Assembly (NCBI GenBank): GCA_947002045.1
Contig: CAMQJB010000028.1
Location: 1 to 26,025, forward strand
DNA from: an uncultured Collinsella sp.
Lineage (GTDB): Bacteria; Actinomycetota; Coriobacteriia; Coriobacteriales; Coriobacteriaceae
Direction of reading: 5' to 3'
Length of the DNA stretch: 26,025 bases
Below are positions 16,855-24,622 of this stretch, in pieces. The number at the start of each line of letters is the position of its first letter. The first letter of the stretch is position 1. Made by a program: the position numbers and the translations under genes. Below the pieces are notes generated by a model. It was not told the origin of the DNA. It worked only from the letters and a program-made list of their open reading frames with translations, and did not search any database.

Positions 16855-16897
16855 AAAAAAGCCGAGGTCTCAGTGCGAGGCCTCGGCTTTCATTTTG
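16855..16897. terminator. Bidirectional terminator
   Basis: AAAGCCGAGG (16858-16867) pairs with CCTCGGCTTT (16881-16890), with A-runs on the left and T-rich sequence on the right. It can therefore end both the plus-strand amidohydrolase gene and the minus-strand zinc-ribbon gene. Confidence 0.85.
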
Positions 16898-16913
16898 TCT
16901 CACGGTATGGCGG

Positions 16914-17387
16914 CTACGAGCGCGTCTCCATCTTGGCGTGGCACTTGGGACAGGTGACGCGGATCTTGCCCTTGCCCTTGGGGACGGAGAGCATCTGGCC
17001 GCAGTTGGGGCACTTGAGGTATGCCGTGGTCTTGCGACCCTTCCACATCTTCTTGGCCGTGCGCTTGGCACGCTCAAAATCTTCCTTACTGGTGCCGGCC
17101 GCGCGTGAGGTGCTGGCCGCTGCAGCTCCGCCGCCCAAGCTAGCTACAAACTTGCCCAAGCCGGGTACGTTTGCAGTCGCGGCGACAAAGGCCTCGTTCT
17201 CCCTGCGACGTGCGTCGATGTTTTTGGACAGGCCACGCAGCACGCCGAGTACGATTACGGCGATGGCGATCCAGCTGAGCCACTGGATGCGGGCCATCGA
17301 TCCGATCATCGCGATGACGATGCCGGCAAAACCCATCACGATGGTGAGTTCATCGGCACCATTGCGACCCTTCATAAAGTCATTCAT
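16914..17387 (-). CDS. Small membrane protein with C-terminal zinc ribbon
   Basis: A 157-residue protein. Two hydrophobic segments at about 16-32 (LTIVMGFAGIVIAMIGSMA) and 36-53 (WLSWIAIAVIVLGVLRGL) form a membrane hairpin. They are followed by a basic stretch, an Ala/Gly/Ser linker and a basic C-terminus with two Cys knuckles (YLKCPNCGQMLSVPKGKGKIRVTCPKCHAKME), a rubredoxin/zinc-ribbon type site C-x2-C...C-x2-C. This membrane-helices-plus-zinc-ribbon layout is common in gut Actinobacteria and Clostridia; its job is unknown. The start at 17387 (MNDFMKGRNG) follows AAAGG at a spacing of 8; a longer frame starts at 17417. It is convergent with the amidohydrolase and lies downstream of the copper operon on the same strand, separated by palindromes, so it is probably not part of it. 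Confidence 0.82.
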   Translation of the reverse strand: MNDFMKGRNGADELTIVMGFAGIVIAMIGSMARIQWLSWIAIAVIVLGVLRGLSKNIDARRRENEAFVAATANVPGLGKFVASLGGGAAAASTSRAAGTSKEDFERAKRTAKKMWKGRKTTAYLKCPNCGQMLSVPKGKGKIRVTCPKCHAKMETRS

Positions 17388-17442
17388 GCAAATTGCCTTT
17401 CGTTCGATATACTGCACGCCTTTATACCCGATTTAGAGCAAG

Positions 17443-17520
17443 GGGGACAGGTTAATCTGCACCAAGGTGGTGCAAACATTCCTGTCCCCGGAACACCAAG
17501 ACGGTGCAAAGTAGTCTGTC
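17443..17520. repeat. Nested inverted repeat with a partial second copy
   Basis: GGGGACAGG (17443-17451) pairs with CCTGTCCCC (17481-17489). Inside it TGCACCA (17458-17464) pairs with TGGTGCA (17468-17474), giving an arm-within-arm hairpin. A degenerate copy follows (CACCAAGACGGTGCAAA...CTGTCCCC, to about 17525). It fills the gap between csoR (ends 17534, minus strand) and the zinc-ribbon gene and could act as a csoR terminator, but there is no T-run. Confidence 0.85.
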
Positions 17521-17533
17521 CCCAATGCCCCAA

Positions 17534-17806
17534 TTACTTGGAGAGCTTGTCGACGACGCGTTCGATCTCGGCGAGCTTGGCGGCTTTGAGCTCCTCGTCG
17601 CCCGATTCGATGGCCGAGGCGACGCAGCCCTCGATGTGTGCCTTCAACACATCGGCGTTGATGCGGGCGATGAGCGCCTGCGTGGCCATGAGCTGCGTGG
17701 AGATGTCGACGCAGTAACGGTCCTCCTCCACCATCCGCAGGATGCCGTCGATTTGCCCGCGTGCCGTCTTGAGCATGCGGGTCACCGATTTATGGTCTGC
17801 CATCAT
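17534..17806 (-). CDS. csoR: CsoR-family copper-sensing repressor
   Basis: A 90-residue all-helical DNA-binding repressor. Copper(I) ligands typical of CsoR are present: Cys32 in RYCVDIS, His57 and Cys61 in KAHIEGC. The conserved start KSVTRMLKTARGQIDGILRMVEEDRYC matches the family. With no Cu(I), CsoR binds G-tract palindromes in copper-efflux promoters; Cu(I) releases it. Such a site is visible in front of copA. The start at 17806 (MMADHK) follows GAGGA at 7 bases; the open frame upstream runs through an inverted repeat and is not used. It is the last gene of copA-copZ-csoR on the minus strand, with a 135-base gap to copZ holding a 23-bp inverted repeat. Confidence 0.93.
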   Translation of the reverse strand: MMADHKSVTRMLKTARGQIDGILRMVEEDRYCVDISTQLMATQALIARINADVLKAHIEGCVASAIESGDEELKAAKLAEIERVVDKLSK

Positions 17807-17849
17807 GGCGGGTCCTCGTTTCTGGTCGATCTTCCGGATGCCCCCGTCA

Positions 17850-17914
17850 GTTGCGGTGAAATACGGACTGTTTAAAGGCCTAGGGCGGCTCAACAGTCCG
17901 TATTTCACCGCAAC
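17850..17914. repeat. Perfect 23-bp inverted repeat between copZ and csoR
   Basis: Bases 17850-17872 (GTTGCGGTGAAATACGGACT then GTT) are the exact reverse complement of 17892-17914, with a 19-base spacer. It sits in the copper operon between copZ and the csoR leader. It does not resemble a CsoR box (no G-tract pair). It could weaken read-through from copZ to csoR, or be an inserted palindrome. Confidence 0.9.
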
Positions 17915-17941
17915 TTCTGAGGATTGAGTAGGCAGCGTCTG

Positions 17942-18163
17942 CTATGCGGCGGTCACGGATAGGGCGTGGAACTTTTCGCCCGCGGCCTCGACAGCGGCGG
18001 CGAGCTGCTCGGCGGTCACGGTGTCGGCGCACTCCACCTGGACGGTCTGGGTCTCGTGATCGGCGTCGGCGTCGGTCACGCCGGCAACGTTGAGCAACGC
18101 CGTCTCGACGGTGGCGTCGCAGTGGCCGCACATAAGGCCGGAAGTCTTAATTGTGAAACGCAT
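17942..18163 (-). CDS. copZ: CopZ-like copper chaperone (heavy-metal-associated domain)
   Basis: A 73-residue single HMA domain. It begins MRFTIKTSGLMCGHCDATVETALLNVAGV, with the metal-binding M-x-C-x2-C motif (Cys12, Cys15) in the first loop, then VTDADADHETQTVQVECADTVTAEQLAAAVEAAGEKF. The usual beta-alpha-beta-beta-alpha-beta length is kept. Such proteins carry Cu(I) in the cytoplasm to the exporter CopA or to CsoR. The start at 18163 is set by AGAGAGG; a longer frame to 18274 lacks support. It lies 147 bases downstream of copA on the same strand; that gap holds a small CGCGTAC/GTACGCG hairpin (18227-18244). Confidence 0.9.
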   Translation of the reverse strand: MRFTIKTSGLMCGHCDATVETALLNVAGVTDADADHETQTVQVECADTVTAEQLAAAVEAAGEKFHALSVTAA

Positions 18164-18310
18164 GGGTATTCCTCTCTGCTGTGTCGGCTTTCCCAGACAC
18201 CCGACCTTGACCCTCAAGCCGTCGCTCGCGTACCAAAGTACGCGTCGCTCCTCTTTCAGGTCAATCTCGGGCACCTGGAAAACCCGTTCTAAATGGACTT
18301 AATGGTGAGC

Positions 18311-20653
18311 CTATTTTGCCACTTTAGGCTTAAAGGTTCGCAGGCGCAGCGCATTGCTTACGACGCACACGCTCGACAGACTCATGGCCGCGGCGCCAAA
18401 CATCGGCGAGAGTTGCCAGCCGGTGAGGGGGAAGAACACGCCCGCGGCGAGCGGAATGCCGATGCCGTTGTAGAACAGCGCCCAGAACAGGTCCTGCTTG
18501 ATGTTGCGGATCGTGGCGCGCGACAGCTCGATGGCGCGGGCGACGTCCATGAGGTCGCTGCGCATGAGCACCACATCTGCCCCCTCCTTGGCGATGTCGG
18601 CGCCGGTGCCGATGGCCAGACCCACGTCGGCGCGCGCCAGAGCGGGGGAGTCGTTGATGCCGTCGCCCACCATGGCGACCTTGCCGCCCGCATCCTGCAG
18701 CTCGCGCACGTGGCGTTCCTTGTCGGCGGGCAGGACGTCGGCGATAACCTGTTCGTTGCTCAGCCCCACGCGGCGGGCGATGGCCTCGGCCGTCACGCGG
18801 TTGTCGCCGGTGAGCATGCGCACGTCGACGCCGAGCGAACGCAGCGCGGCGATGGCCCCGGCACTCGTCTCCTTGACCTCGTCAGCCACGGCAACGGTGC
18901 CGGCAAGCTCGCCGTTCTTGGCAAAGAACAGCGGCGTCTTGCCCTCGGCGGCAAATTGCTCGGCAAGGCCCGCGGGCACGGTAACGCCCAGCTCGTCCAT
19001 CAGACGTACGTTGCCGGCTACGATGACATTTTGTCCCTCGCGCGCCGTAACGCCACGACCGGGCACAGCGGCAAAGTCCTCGACCATGCGCGCGACAATT
19101 CCGCGCGTCTCGCACTCGGCCATAATCGCCTCGGCCAGCGGGTGCTCGCTTGAGCGCTCCAATGCGGCGGCCAGCTTGAGCAGTGCCTTTTCGCTCATGG
19201 CGGGCGAGCCGTCGGCGCGCGTGGCTACCACGATATCGGTCACGGCAGGCTTGCCGCGGGTGACCGTACCCGTCTTATCGAGCACCACGGTGCCCACGCT
19301 GCGCAGGTTCTCCAGCGCCTCGGCACTCTTGAACAGAATGCCCATCTCGGCGCCCTTGCCGGTGCCCACCATAATGGCGACGGGCGTGGCCAGACCCAGT
19401 GCACACGGACAACTGATCACCAGCACGGCCACGGCGGAGGTGAGCGCCTCGTTTATGCTGCCGGTCAATGCCATCCACACCGCAAAGGCCACGGCCGAGA
19501 TCGCGAACACCACGGGCACGAACACGCCGGCGACCTTGTCGGCCATGCGAGCGATAGGCGCCTTGGTGGCGTTGGCATCCTCGACGAGCTGGATAATCTT
19601 GGCGAGCGATGTCTCGGCGCCCACACGCGTGGCGCGGAAGGTAAACGAGCCGGTGCGGTTGACCGTGGCGGCGTTGACGGTGTCGCCGGCGATCTTTTCC
19701 ACGGGGATGGACTCGCCGGTGAGCGCGCTCTCGTCCACGGCCGAGCTGCCTTCGAGCACCACGCCATCGACGGGGATGGACTCGCCGGGGCGCACGCGCA
19801 GGACCTGGCCGGGAAGGATGCTGTCGACGTCGACGGTGGTCTCGGTGCCGTCCTCTGCCACGACGGTCGCAGTCTTGGGCGCCAGGTCGATCAACGCCTC
19901 GATGGCGCCGCCGGTTTTGGACTTGCTGCGCGTCTCGAGGTATTTGCCCACGGTGACGAGCGACAGGATCGTGCCCGCGCTCTCAAAATACAGATTGTCC
20001 ATGCTCGTCATCATGGCCTCGTGGACCTGACCCGCGGCTAGCTGGTCGGCCATGATGAACATGGCGTAGAGCGACCAGGCGATGGAGGCGGTGGCGCCCA
20101 CGGCAATAAGGGCGTCCATGGTGGGCGCGCCATGCGCGAGCGATTTAAACCCGTTTATAAAGTACGCGTCGTTGACATAGACGATGGGGATGAGCAGGAC
20201 GAGCTCGGTGAGGGCGAGCGTCATGCTGTGGGTATGGTCGGTGAAAATGCCGGGCAGCGGCCAGCCGAGCATGTGTCCCATGCCTATGTAGAACAGTGGG
20301 ATAAGGAATGCGATCGAGACGATGAAGCGGGTGTGCATGGCAGAGGCGGCGGCCTCCAACTTTTTGGTGGGCGACTCCATGTGGGCGGCGCCGGACCTGG
20401 CTTGCGTGCTGCCGTTTGAGCCGGCGGCACCGGTACCCGCATCGACGGGCGAGGCCGAGTAGCCCGCACGGTCGACGGCGGTGCAGATATCGGCGGGGGA
20501 GACCTGCGCGGGGTCATAGTCGACCATCATGGAACCGGCGAGTAGGTTGACCGCGACGCTTTGGACGCCGTTGAGCTTGCTCACGGCACGGTCCACGTGC
20601 GCCTGGCAGGCGGCGCATGTCATGCCACCCACGTCGAACTTATCTTGAGCCAT
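18311..20653 (-). CDS. copA: Copper-exporting P1B-type ATPase
   Basis: A 780-residue membrane pump that uses ATP to move Cu(I) out of the cell. Layout: one N-terminal HMA domain with GGMTCAACQAH (Cys13, Cys16), a Ser/Gly linker, about eight membrane helices, the CPC ion-site motif (415-417, CPCALGLATP) and the phosphorylation site Asp459 in DKTGTVTRG. The nucleotide domain has SSEHPLAEAI and the hinge has TGDN and GDGINDSPALARADVG. All P1B-1 hallmarks are present at normal length for a single-HMA form. AAGGAGA gives the start at 20653. It is the first gene of a copA-copZ-csoR operon and lies behind a CsoR-type operator; array E lies further upstream. Confidence 0.97.
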   Translation of the reverse strand: MAQDKFDVGGMTCAACQAHVDRAVSKLNGVQSVAVNLLAGSMMVDYDPAQVSPADICTAVDRAGYSASPVDAGTGAAGSNGSTQARSGAAHMESPTKKLEAAASAMHTRFIVSIAFLIPLFYIGMGHMLGWPLPGIFTDHTHSMTLALTELVLLIPIVYVNDAYFINGFKSLAHGAPTMDALIAVGATASIAWSLYAMFIMADQLAAGQVHEAMMTSMDNLYFESAGTILSLVTVGKYLETRSKSKTGGAIEALIDLAPKTATVVAEDGTETTVDVDSILPGQVLRVRPGESIPVDGVVLEGSSAVDESALTGESIPVEKIAGDTVNAATVNRTGSFTFRATRVGAETSLAKIIQLVEDANATKAPIARMADKVAGVFVPVVFAISAVAFAVWMALTGSINEALTSAVAVLVISCPCALGLATPVAIMVGTGKGAEMGILFKSAEALENLRSVGTVVLDKTGTVTRGKPAVTDIVVATRADGSPAMSEKALLKLAAALERSSEHPLAEAIMAECETRGIVARMVEDFAAVPGRGVTAREGQNVIVAGNVRLMDELGVTVPAGLAEQFAAEGKTPLFFAKNGELAGTVAVADEVKETSAGAIAALRSLGVDVRMLTGDNRVTAEAIARRVGLSNEQVIADVLPADKERHVRELQDAGGKVAMVGDGINDSPALARADVGLAIGTGADIAKEGADVVLMRSDLMDVARAIELSRATIRNIKQDLFWALFYNGIGIPLAAGVFFPLTGWQLSPMFGAAAMSLSSVCVVSNALRLRTFKPKVAK

Positions 20654-20699
20654 GGCTTCTCCTTTCTGTGGTCGGTGCTGGAATTGTTAACCTGCCGAT

Positions 20700-20730
20700 A
20701 CTATACACCCATACCCCCTGGGGGTGTCTA
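20700..20730 (-). promoter_or_regulatory. copA promoter with embedded CsoR operator
   Basis: On the minus strand, TAGACA (20725-20730) and TATAGT (20700-20705) are 19 bases apart. The spacer contains the G-tract palindrome ACCCCCTGGGGGT (20713-20725), the classic form of a CsoR box. A repressor bound here would block RNA polymerase. Overlong spacers such as 19 bp are common in metal-controlled promoters. It lies about 47 bases before the copA start codon. Confidence 0.85.
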
Positions 20731-20803
20731 GTACAGAATAAATGTATGACATCTCGCTACAGATGAGGGTAGTTGGTTGACCGATGGTCCGCCCCAACAA
20801 ATC

Positions 20804-21181
20804 ATCTCAATCTGTAACATCTGGACCGGTTTTTGAACCATAGCTGTTACAGATTTAGACAAACATTTCAGCCGAAAACTAACGTCTCGATCTGTAACAA
20901 CTGGACCCCGTTTTACCGAGTATTTGTTACAGATCAAGACAAATAGTTGGCAGCAAACTCAATGTCTCAATCTGTAACATCTGGCGGAAAATATAACCTC
21001 TAACTGTTACAGATCGAGACAGACCGTCTTCGGTCAACCCAAATGTCTCAATCTGTAACATCTAGAGAGGTTTTTAACCCCTTACTGTTACAGATTGAGA
21101 TGTTGTCTCGCGGGGCTGGGGTTTGTCTCGATCTGTAACAACTAGACCGGTTTTTGGGTTCTAACTGTTACAGATCAAGAC
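20804..21181. repeat. Repeat array E: five 57-base palindromic units
   Basis: Units at 20804-20860, 20884-20940, 20964-21020, 21045-21101 and 21125-21181; steps are 80, 80, 81 and 80 bases. This is the longest array. Cores of units 1, 2, 4 and 5 read in the opposite sense to arrays A and B (GGACCGGTTTT instead of AAAACCGGTC); unit 3 is unclear. Mismatches in the arms of units 2, 3 and 5 would be G-U pairs in RNA copied from the minus strand. The array sits between the copA promoter and the 3' end of the kinase gene, both on the minus strand. Together with 20654-20803 it fills a 570-base gap without genes. Confidence 0.95.
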
Positions 21182-21223
21182 AATTGCCGGGGTGGGGTCC
21201 CGTCACGGCAAGACGCCCGCTGC

Positions 21224-23308
21224 CTAGATGCAGAACCCGGGGATCACGCAGGTTCGCTTGTTTGGCTTTTCCGCAGGCGTGGCGTACGTAAAGGCGTCGC
21301 CGTCGTGTCCCACGCGATTCATATAGAGTGTGCCTTCGCTCTCCGATGTGTCGGGACTCGCCGTTCGTTCCCACCAACAGGTGTCCCTGCCCTTCCACTG
21401 GCGAACCAACATCTCGTTCGTGGTATACGGACTTACCTTGAGCTCGCGGAAGAGCTGGTACTCCTTGCCCTCGCCGTTATAGATGTCGGCCAGATAGTGA
21501 AAGCCCTCGGCAAATGACTCGGGCGGCTGCACTCCGCACAGCTCGACCATGGCGGGCAGCCAAAGGGTTGCGGGCAACTCGCTCAGACACGATGCGCTTT
21601 TGGCAGCGCCAACGTTATTCGAGATCTTTTTGACAGATTTAATGAGTGCGCGCAACTCGTTGGGCAGCAGCTTAAGGCCGTCGCCGTCGAGCCATTCCCG
21701 CAGCTCGCAATCTGCCCAGCCGGCGTTCAACGGTTGGGGCGCTGCATCGCGCTCGGCAATGCCGGCATCGAACATAAACGTCAGTCCGGCCTTGCCCGTC
21801 CCGTCCAGAAGTTCATCGTGGCGGATACCCACAAGCTGCGCGCCGACGTGCAGTCCGTTGGTGAGCCTCACGCGCTTGGTACACGGATAGGGGATATGCC
21901 CATCGGCATCGAGCAGATGGTAGCGCTTTGCAATCTCGCGTGCCTCGCTACGGGTCTCGGCAGCCTTGATCTTGAGCGAAATCTCCTGCAGCTGATCCCA
22001 GGTGTAGTCGTCAAGTGAACCGCGGATGCCGTCCAGGTAGTCGGGGATGCCAAAGCCATGGGTTGCCGCCCCGATAACGCCGAGCCCCGCAACGGCTGCG
22101 ACAACGCCACCGATAATAAAGCGGCGGCGGGTCATGGCATCGTGCCGGGCCTGCTCCAGGATCTCTCGCGCGCGCTCGCCGGCGACGTCGACCTTAAGGT
22201 GCGTGCCAGAATCGATATCAATTGCGGCTTCGTTCCCTGCACCTTCGCGGCCCTCTGATTCGGCATCGGTGAGGTATGCCGAGAGCACCTCGAGCATCTG
22301 CTGCTCGGTGGGACGATCGCACTGCTCGACTGAGATGCCTTTCATGATGATCTGGACGAGCGCTTCGTCGTCATTGCATCGCGGCTCGAGCGGTGCCGGC
22401 TTGGTCTTGGTCTTTATAAGGTAGAACGAGCCGGTTGCCGCGGCGCCCGTCGACTCCACATCGAACGGCTTGCGACCGCTGTAGAGCTGGTACAGAATGC
22501 TCGAAAGCGCGTAGACGTCGATTGCGGGCGAGCGGCGAAGGGCCGCGATGCCTTCGATATCCTGCGTGAGCATCTCGGGCGCGGCGTATGCGGGCGTGGC
22601 AAAGCGCCAGATGTCGGCGCGCCGGGTGATCGTGTCATCGCCGAGGGCCATGGTCGCGGAGCCCATGTCGATGAGGCAGGGGTCAAAGGAGCAATCGACG
22701 ATCTGCTGCTCGAGCGTTCGACTGGTGGTACGGAACATGATATTGGCGGGCGACAGGTCGCGATGGACGACCGGATTTACGAGTCCCTGGGTCATCAGGA
22801 GTGCGCGAAGCACGGCGTTTCCAACGGCGGCCACCATCTGGGTGGTTAGCCCGCCCGAGACATCGTGCGGAAGCAGAGGTAGCGCCTGCTTGAGTGAGGT
22901 GCCCTCGACCCACTCCATGAGGATGAGCGGGTCATCCTCGCACGATCCGTAGCCATAGACGCGCGGAAATCCACGCAGGTGCGAGACGGTGCACAGATGG
23001 CGGTACTCCTCGAACAGCGCGGCGGTGTTGGCCAGGTGCGCAGCCGCTTGCTCGGCGGAGCGATCGGGGGCTTGGCCGGAAAGGATGGCGTTGTCCTTGA
23101 GTAGCTTGACGGCAAAGACCTCGCCGCTCGTGTTGGTCGCGCGCAGCACGTGCCCGATATTGCCGTCGTCGCGGTATGCCGTCTGAAGAATAAGCGTCAT
23201 AAACCGGCGCTTGGCATCATCCTCGGCGCTGGGGTCGACCGCAACGGCGGTATCGAACGTGTCGAGACGAATGAGTTTGTCGCCATAGGCGCTATCGGTA
23301 GTATCCAT
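21224..23308 (-). CDS. Transmembrane Ser/Thr protein kinase with C-terminal DUF6273-like domain
   Basis: A 694-residue protein. The kinase domain spans about 45-320: GNIGHV glycine loop, Lys68 in FAVK, catalytic VVHRDLSPANIMF (Asp184), metal-binding Asp214 in IDMGSA (DMG instead of DFG) and YAAPEM. An acidic linker follows, then one membrane helix at about 394-418 (RRRFIIGGVVAAVAGLGVIGAA). The C-terminal ~270 residues should lie outside the cell and end in a DUF6273-like region (CELREWLDGDGLKLLPNELRALIKSVKK...LWLPAMVELCGV...CWWERTAS...FCI). All catalytic residues are kept, so it is probably active. The start at 23308 (MDTTDSAYG) follows AAAGGAA. The outer domain may sense a ligand. An FHA gene upstream on the same strand is a likely partner or substrate. 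Confidence 0.88.
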   Translation of the reverse strand: MDTTDSAYGDKLIRLDTFDTAVAVDPSAEDDAKRRFMTLILQTAYRDDGNIGHVLRATNTSGEVFAVKLLKDNAILSGQAPDRSAEQAAAHLANTAALFEEYRHLCTVSHLRGFPRVYGYGSCEDDPLILMEWVEGTSLKQALPLLPHDVSGGLTTQMVAAVGNAVLRALLMTQGLVNPVVHRDLSPANIMFRTTSRTLEQQIVDCSFDPCLIDMGSATMALGDDTITRRADIWRFATPAYAAPEMLTQDIEGIAALRRSPAIDVYALSSILYQLYSGRKPFDVESTGAAATGSFYLIKTKTKPAPLEPRCNDDEALVQIIMKGISVEQCDRPTEQQMLEVLSAYLTDAESEGREGAGNEAAIDIDSGTHLKVDVAGERAREILEQARHDAMTRRRFIIGGVVAAVAGLGVIGAATHGFGIPDYLDGIRGSLDDYTWDQLQEISLKIKAAETRSEAREIAKRYHLLDADGHIPYPCTKRVRLTNGLHVGAQLVGIRHDELLDGTGKAGLTFMFDAGIAERDAAPQPLNAGWADCELREWLDGDGLKLLPNELRALIKSVKKISNNVGAAKSASCLSELPATLWLPAMVELCGVQPPESFAEGFHYLADIYNGEGKEYQLFRELKVSPYTTNEMLVRQWKGRDTCWWERTASPDTSESEGTLYMNRVGHDGDAFTYATPAEKPNKRTCVIPGFCI

Positions 23309-23440
23309 GGCGTTCCTTTGTCTGGCATGGGTTGCCGCACGTATACGTGAGCAGTGCGGATATCGGTAAAGAACCATGATAGCCGCACTGCCCACGTATG
23401 CCGCTGAGTATTGTCGTTTACGACGCAGAAGGTAGAAGAC

Positions 23441-23478
23441 GAAAGACGGACGGCGACCGTCTTCCGATCGCCGTCCGT
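23441..23478 (-). terminator. Hairpin terminator after the FHA gene
   Basis: ACGGACGGCGA (23446-23456) pairs perfectly with TCGCCGTCCGT (23468-23478). On the minus strand it directly follows the FHA stop codon and leads into CTTTCGTCTT. It suggests that FHA and kinase are at least partly separate messages. Confidence 0.7.
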
Positions 23479-23479
23479 G

Positions 23480-24442
23480 CTAGTCCACAATGACAAGGAA
23501 TGTCGTGTAGAGACCCAGATGGAGCCTGTCGCTGTTGGCGATTTCCACGGGGGGATAGACTTTGCCGGGCTCGCGTTGGTCGCGCGGCGGCTCAATCACA
23601 ATATCGCCGTCGCCCGCGCCCGATTCGAGCACTGTGCCGTTGGTCGATCCAAGGCCCTGGGCGTACCAGTGCTCACCCTCGAGCCAAATGCGAAGATGCT
23701 CGCGCGATGCGTCGGCGCCCACATCGGTGATGCTGGGCGAGGTTTTGGGCAAAGAACCAATCACGGTGCCGCGCGGATCGCGTGTGAGGGGATGGATTTG
23801 CATGCCGGCGCAGTTGTCGGCATGGGTTCTGAGCAGACCGAGGTTGGGGGCGACGGTGCGCGGCTGCTCCAGGCTGCTCATAAAGCCACGTCCGACGGTA
23901 GTTTCGGTGGTGCCAAAGTGCTCGCCCGTCTTGCTGTCGCAAAAGCGCTCGACGGTGGCCACGCCCTGAACGGGATCGGCGAGCGCCCCCGTTGCCACAA
24001 AGAGCATCAAGAAGAGCGTGCTTTTTTCGCGGGGGCTGTGGTCATCGGAGCTGTTGATACGCCCCAAAGCATTGGCGTAGAGGCGGTCGTCGAGGTCATA
24101 ATCGGCGAGAATAGACATCATGCCTTGGGCCGCCGGGCCACTGTAATGCTCGGATATTTCCTGATAGGCGTGATCGCCTCCGCCGAGCTTGTTGCTAATG
24201 GCGGCGGCAAGGTTAAGCGTGGAGACGGTAAGGTCATTGTAGATGCCTGGTGCACACTGATCGGGCTCGCGGTGGACGATGTAGCGAGTGAGGTACGAGC
24301 GGTTGGTAGAGCATTTGTCGAGCAGGGTGCTGCCTGCATACGAATTGCCGTTGATGAGCATTCGCGCAATCTCGAGATGCTTGAGACCGCCGAACGATCG
24401 GATGTCGTTGTAGAGGACCGAGCACGGTGTTTCCGCCGCCAT
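23480..24442 (-). CDS. FHA-domain protein
   Basis: A 320-residue soluble protein. The last ~100 residues form a forkhead-associated domain that reads phosphothreonine: DASREHLRIW (Ser246, His249) and GLGSTNGTVL (Ser266, Asn268, Gly269). The usual N-terminal 'GR' of FHA domains appears as GS here (TVIGSLPKTSPSITDV), which may weaken phosphopeptide binding. The first ~190 residues (MAAETPCSVLYNDIRSFGGLKHLEIARMLINGN...) are a helical domain I do not recognise. GGGAGG precedes the ATG. It is upstream of the kinase on the same strand and divergent from the zinc-ribbon membrane protein; the 180-base gap 24443-24622 between the divergent starts must hold both promoters, which I could not pin down. 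Confidence 0.88.
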   Translation of the reverse strand: MAAETPCSVLYNDIRSFGGLKHLEIARMLINGNSYAGSTLLDKCSTNRSYLTRYIVHREPDQCAPGIYNDLTVSTLNLAAAISNKLGGGDHAYQEISEHYSGPAAQGMMSILADYDLDDRLYANALGRINSSDDHSPREKSTLFLMLFVATGALADPVQGVATVERFCDSKTGEHFGTTETTVGRGFMSSLEQPRTVAPNLGLLRTHADNCAGMQIHPLTRDPRGTVIGSLPKTSPSITDVGADASREHLRIWLEGEHWYAQGLGSTNGTVLESGAGDGDIVIEPPRDQREPGKVYPPVEIANSDRLHLGLYTTFLVIVD

Positions 24443-24622
24443 GGCTGCCTCCCCAGATAACTTTAATGACGTACTGCAAACATGTTAGGAAATGGCTACG
24501 CTCAAAGCGTACCGACTCGAAAAATGTTGCGCAACGCTTTGCATAACTATCGAGACATTATAGGGCATATACGCCAAGTTGCAGGATGGCTGCAAGCGAC
24601 ACATTTTGAGAGGTTGTGCCCT

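Noticed and set aside
18498..20030. A 510-codon plus-strand frame over copA
   Set aside because: It is antisense to an unmistakable P-type ATPase; the Ser/Thr/Ala-rich translation is a composition effect.
23411..24460. A 349-codon plus-strand frame over the FHA gene
   Set aside because: The FHA motifs on the minus strand are clear, and the plus-strand frame starts inside the terminator region.
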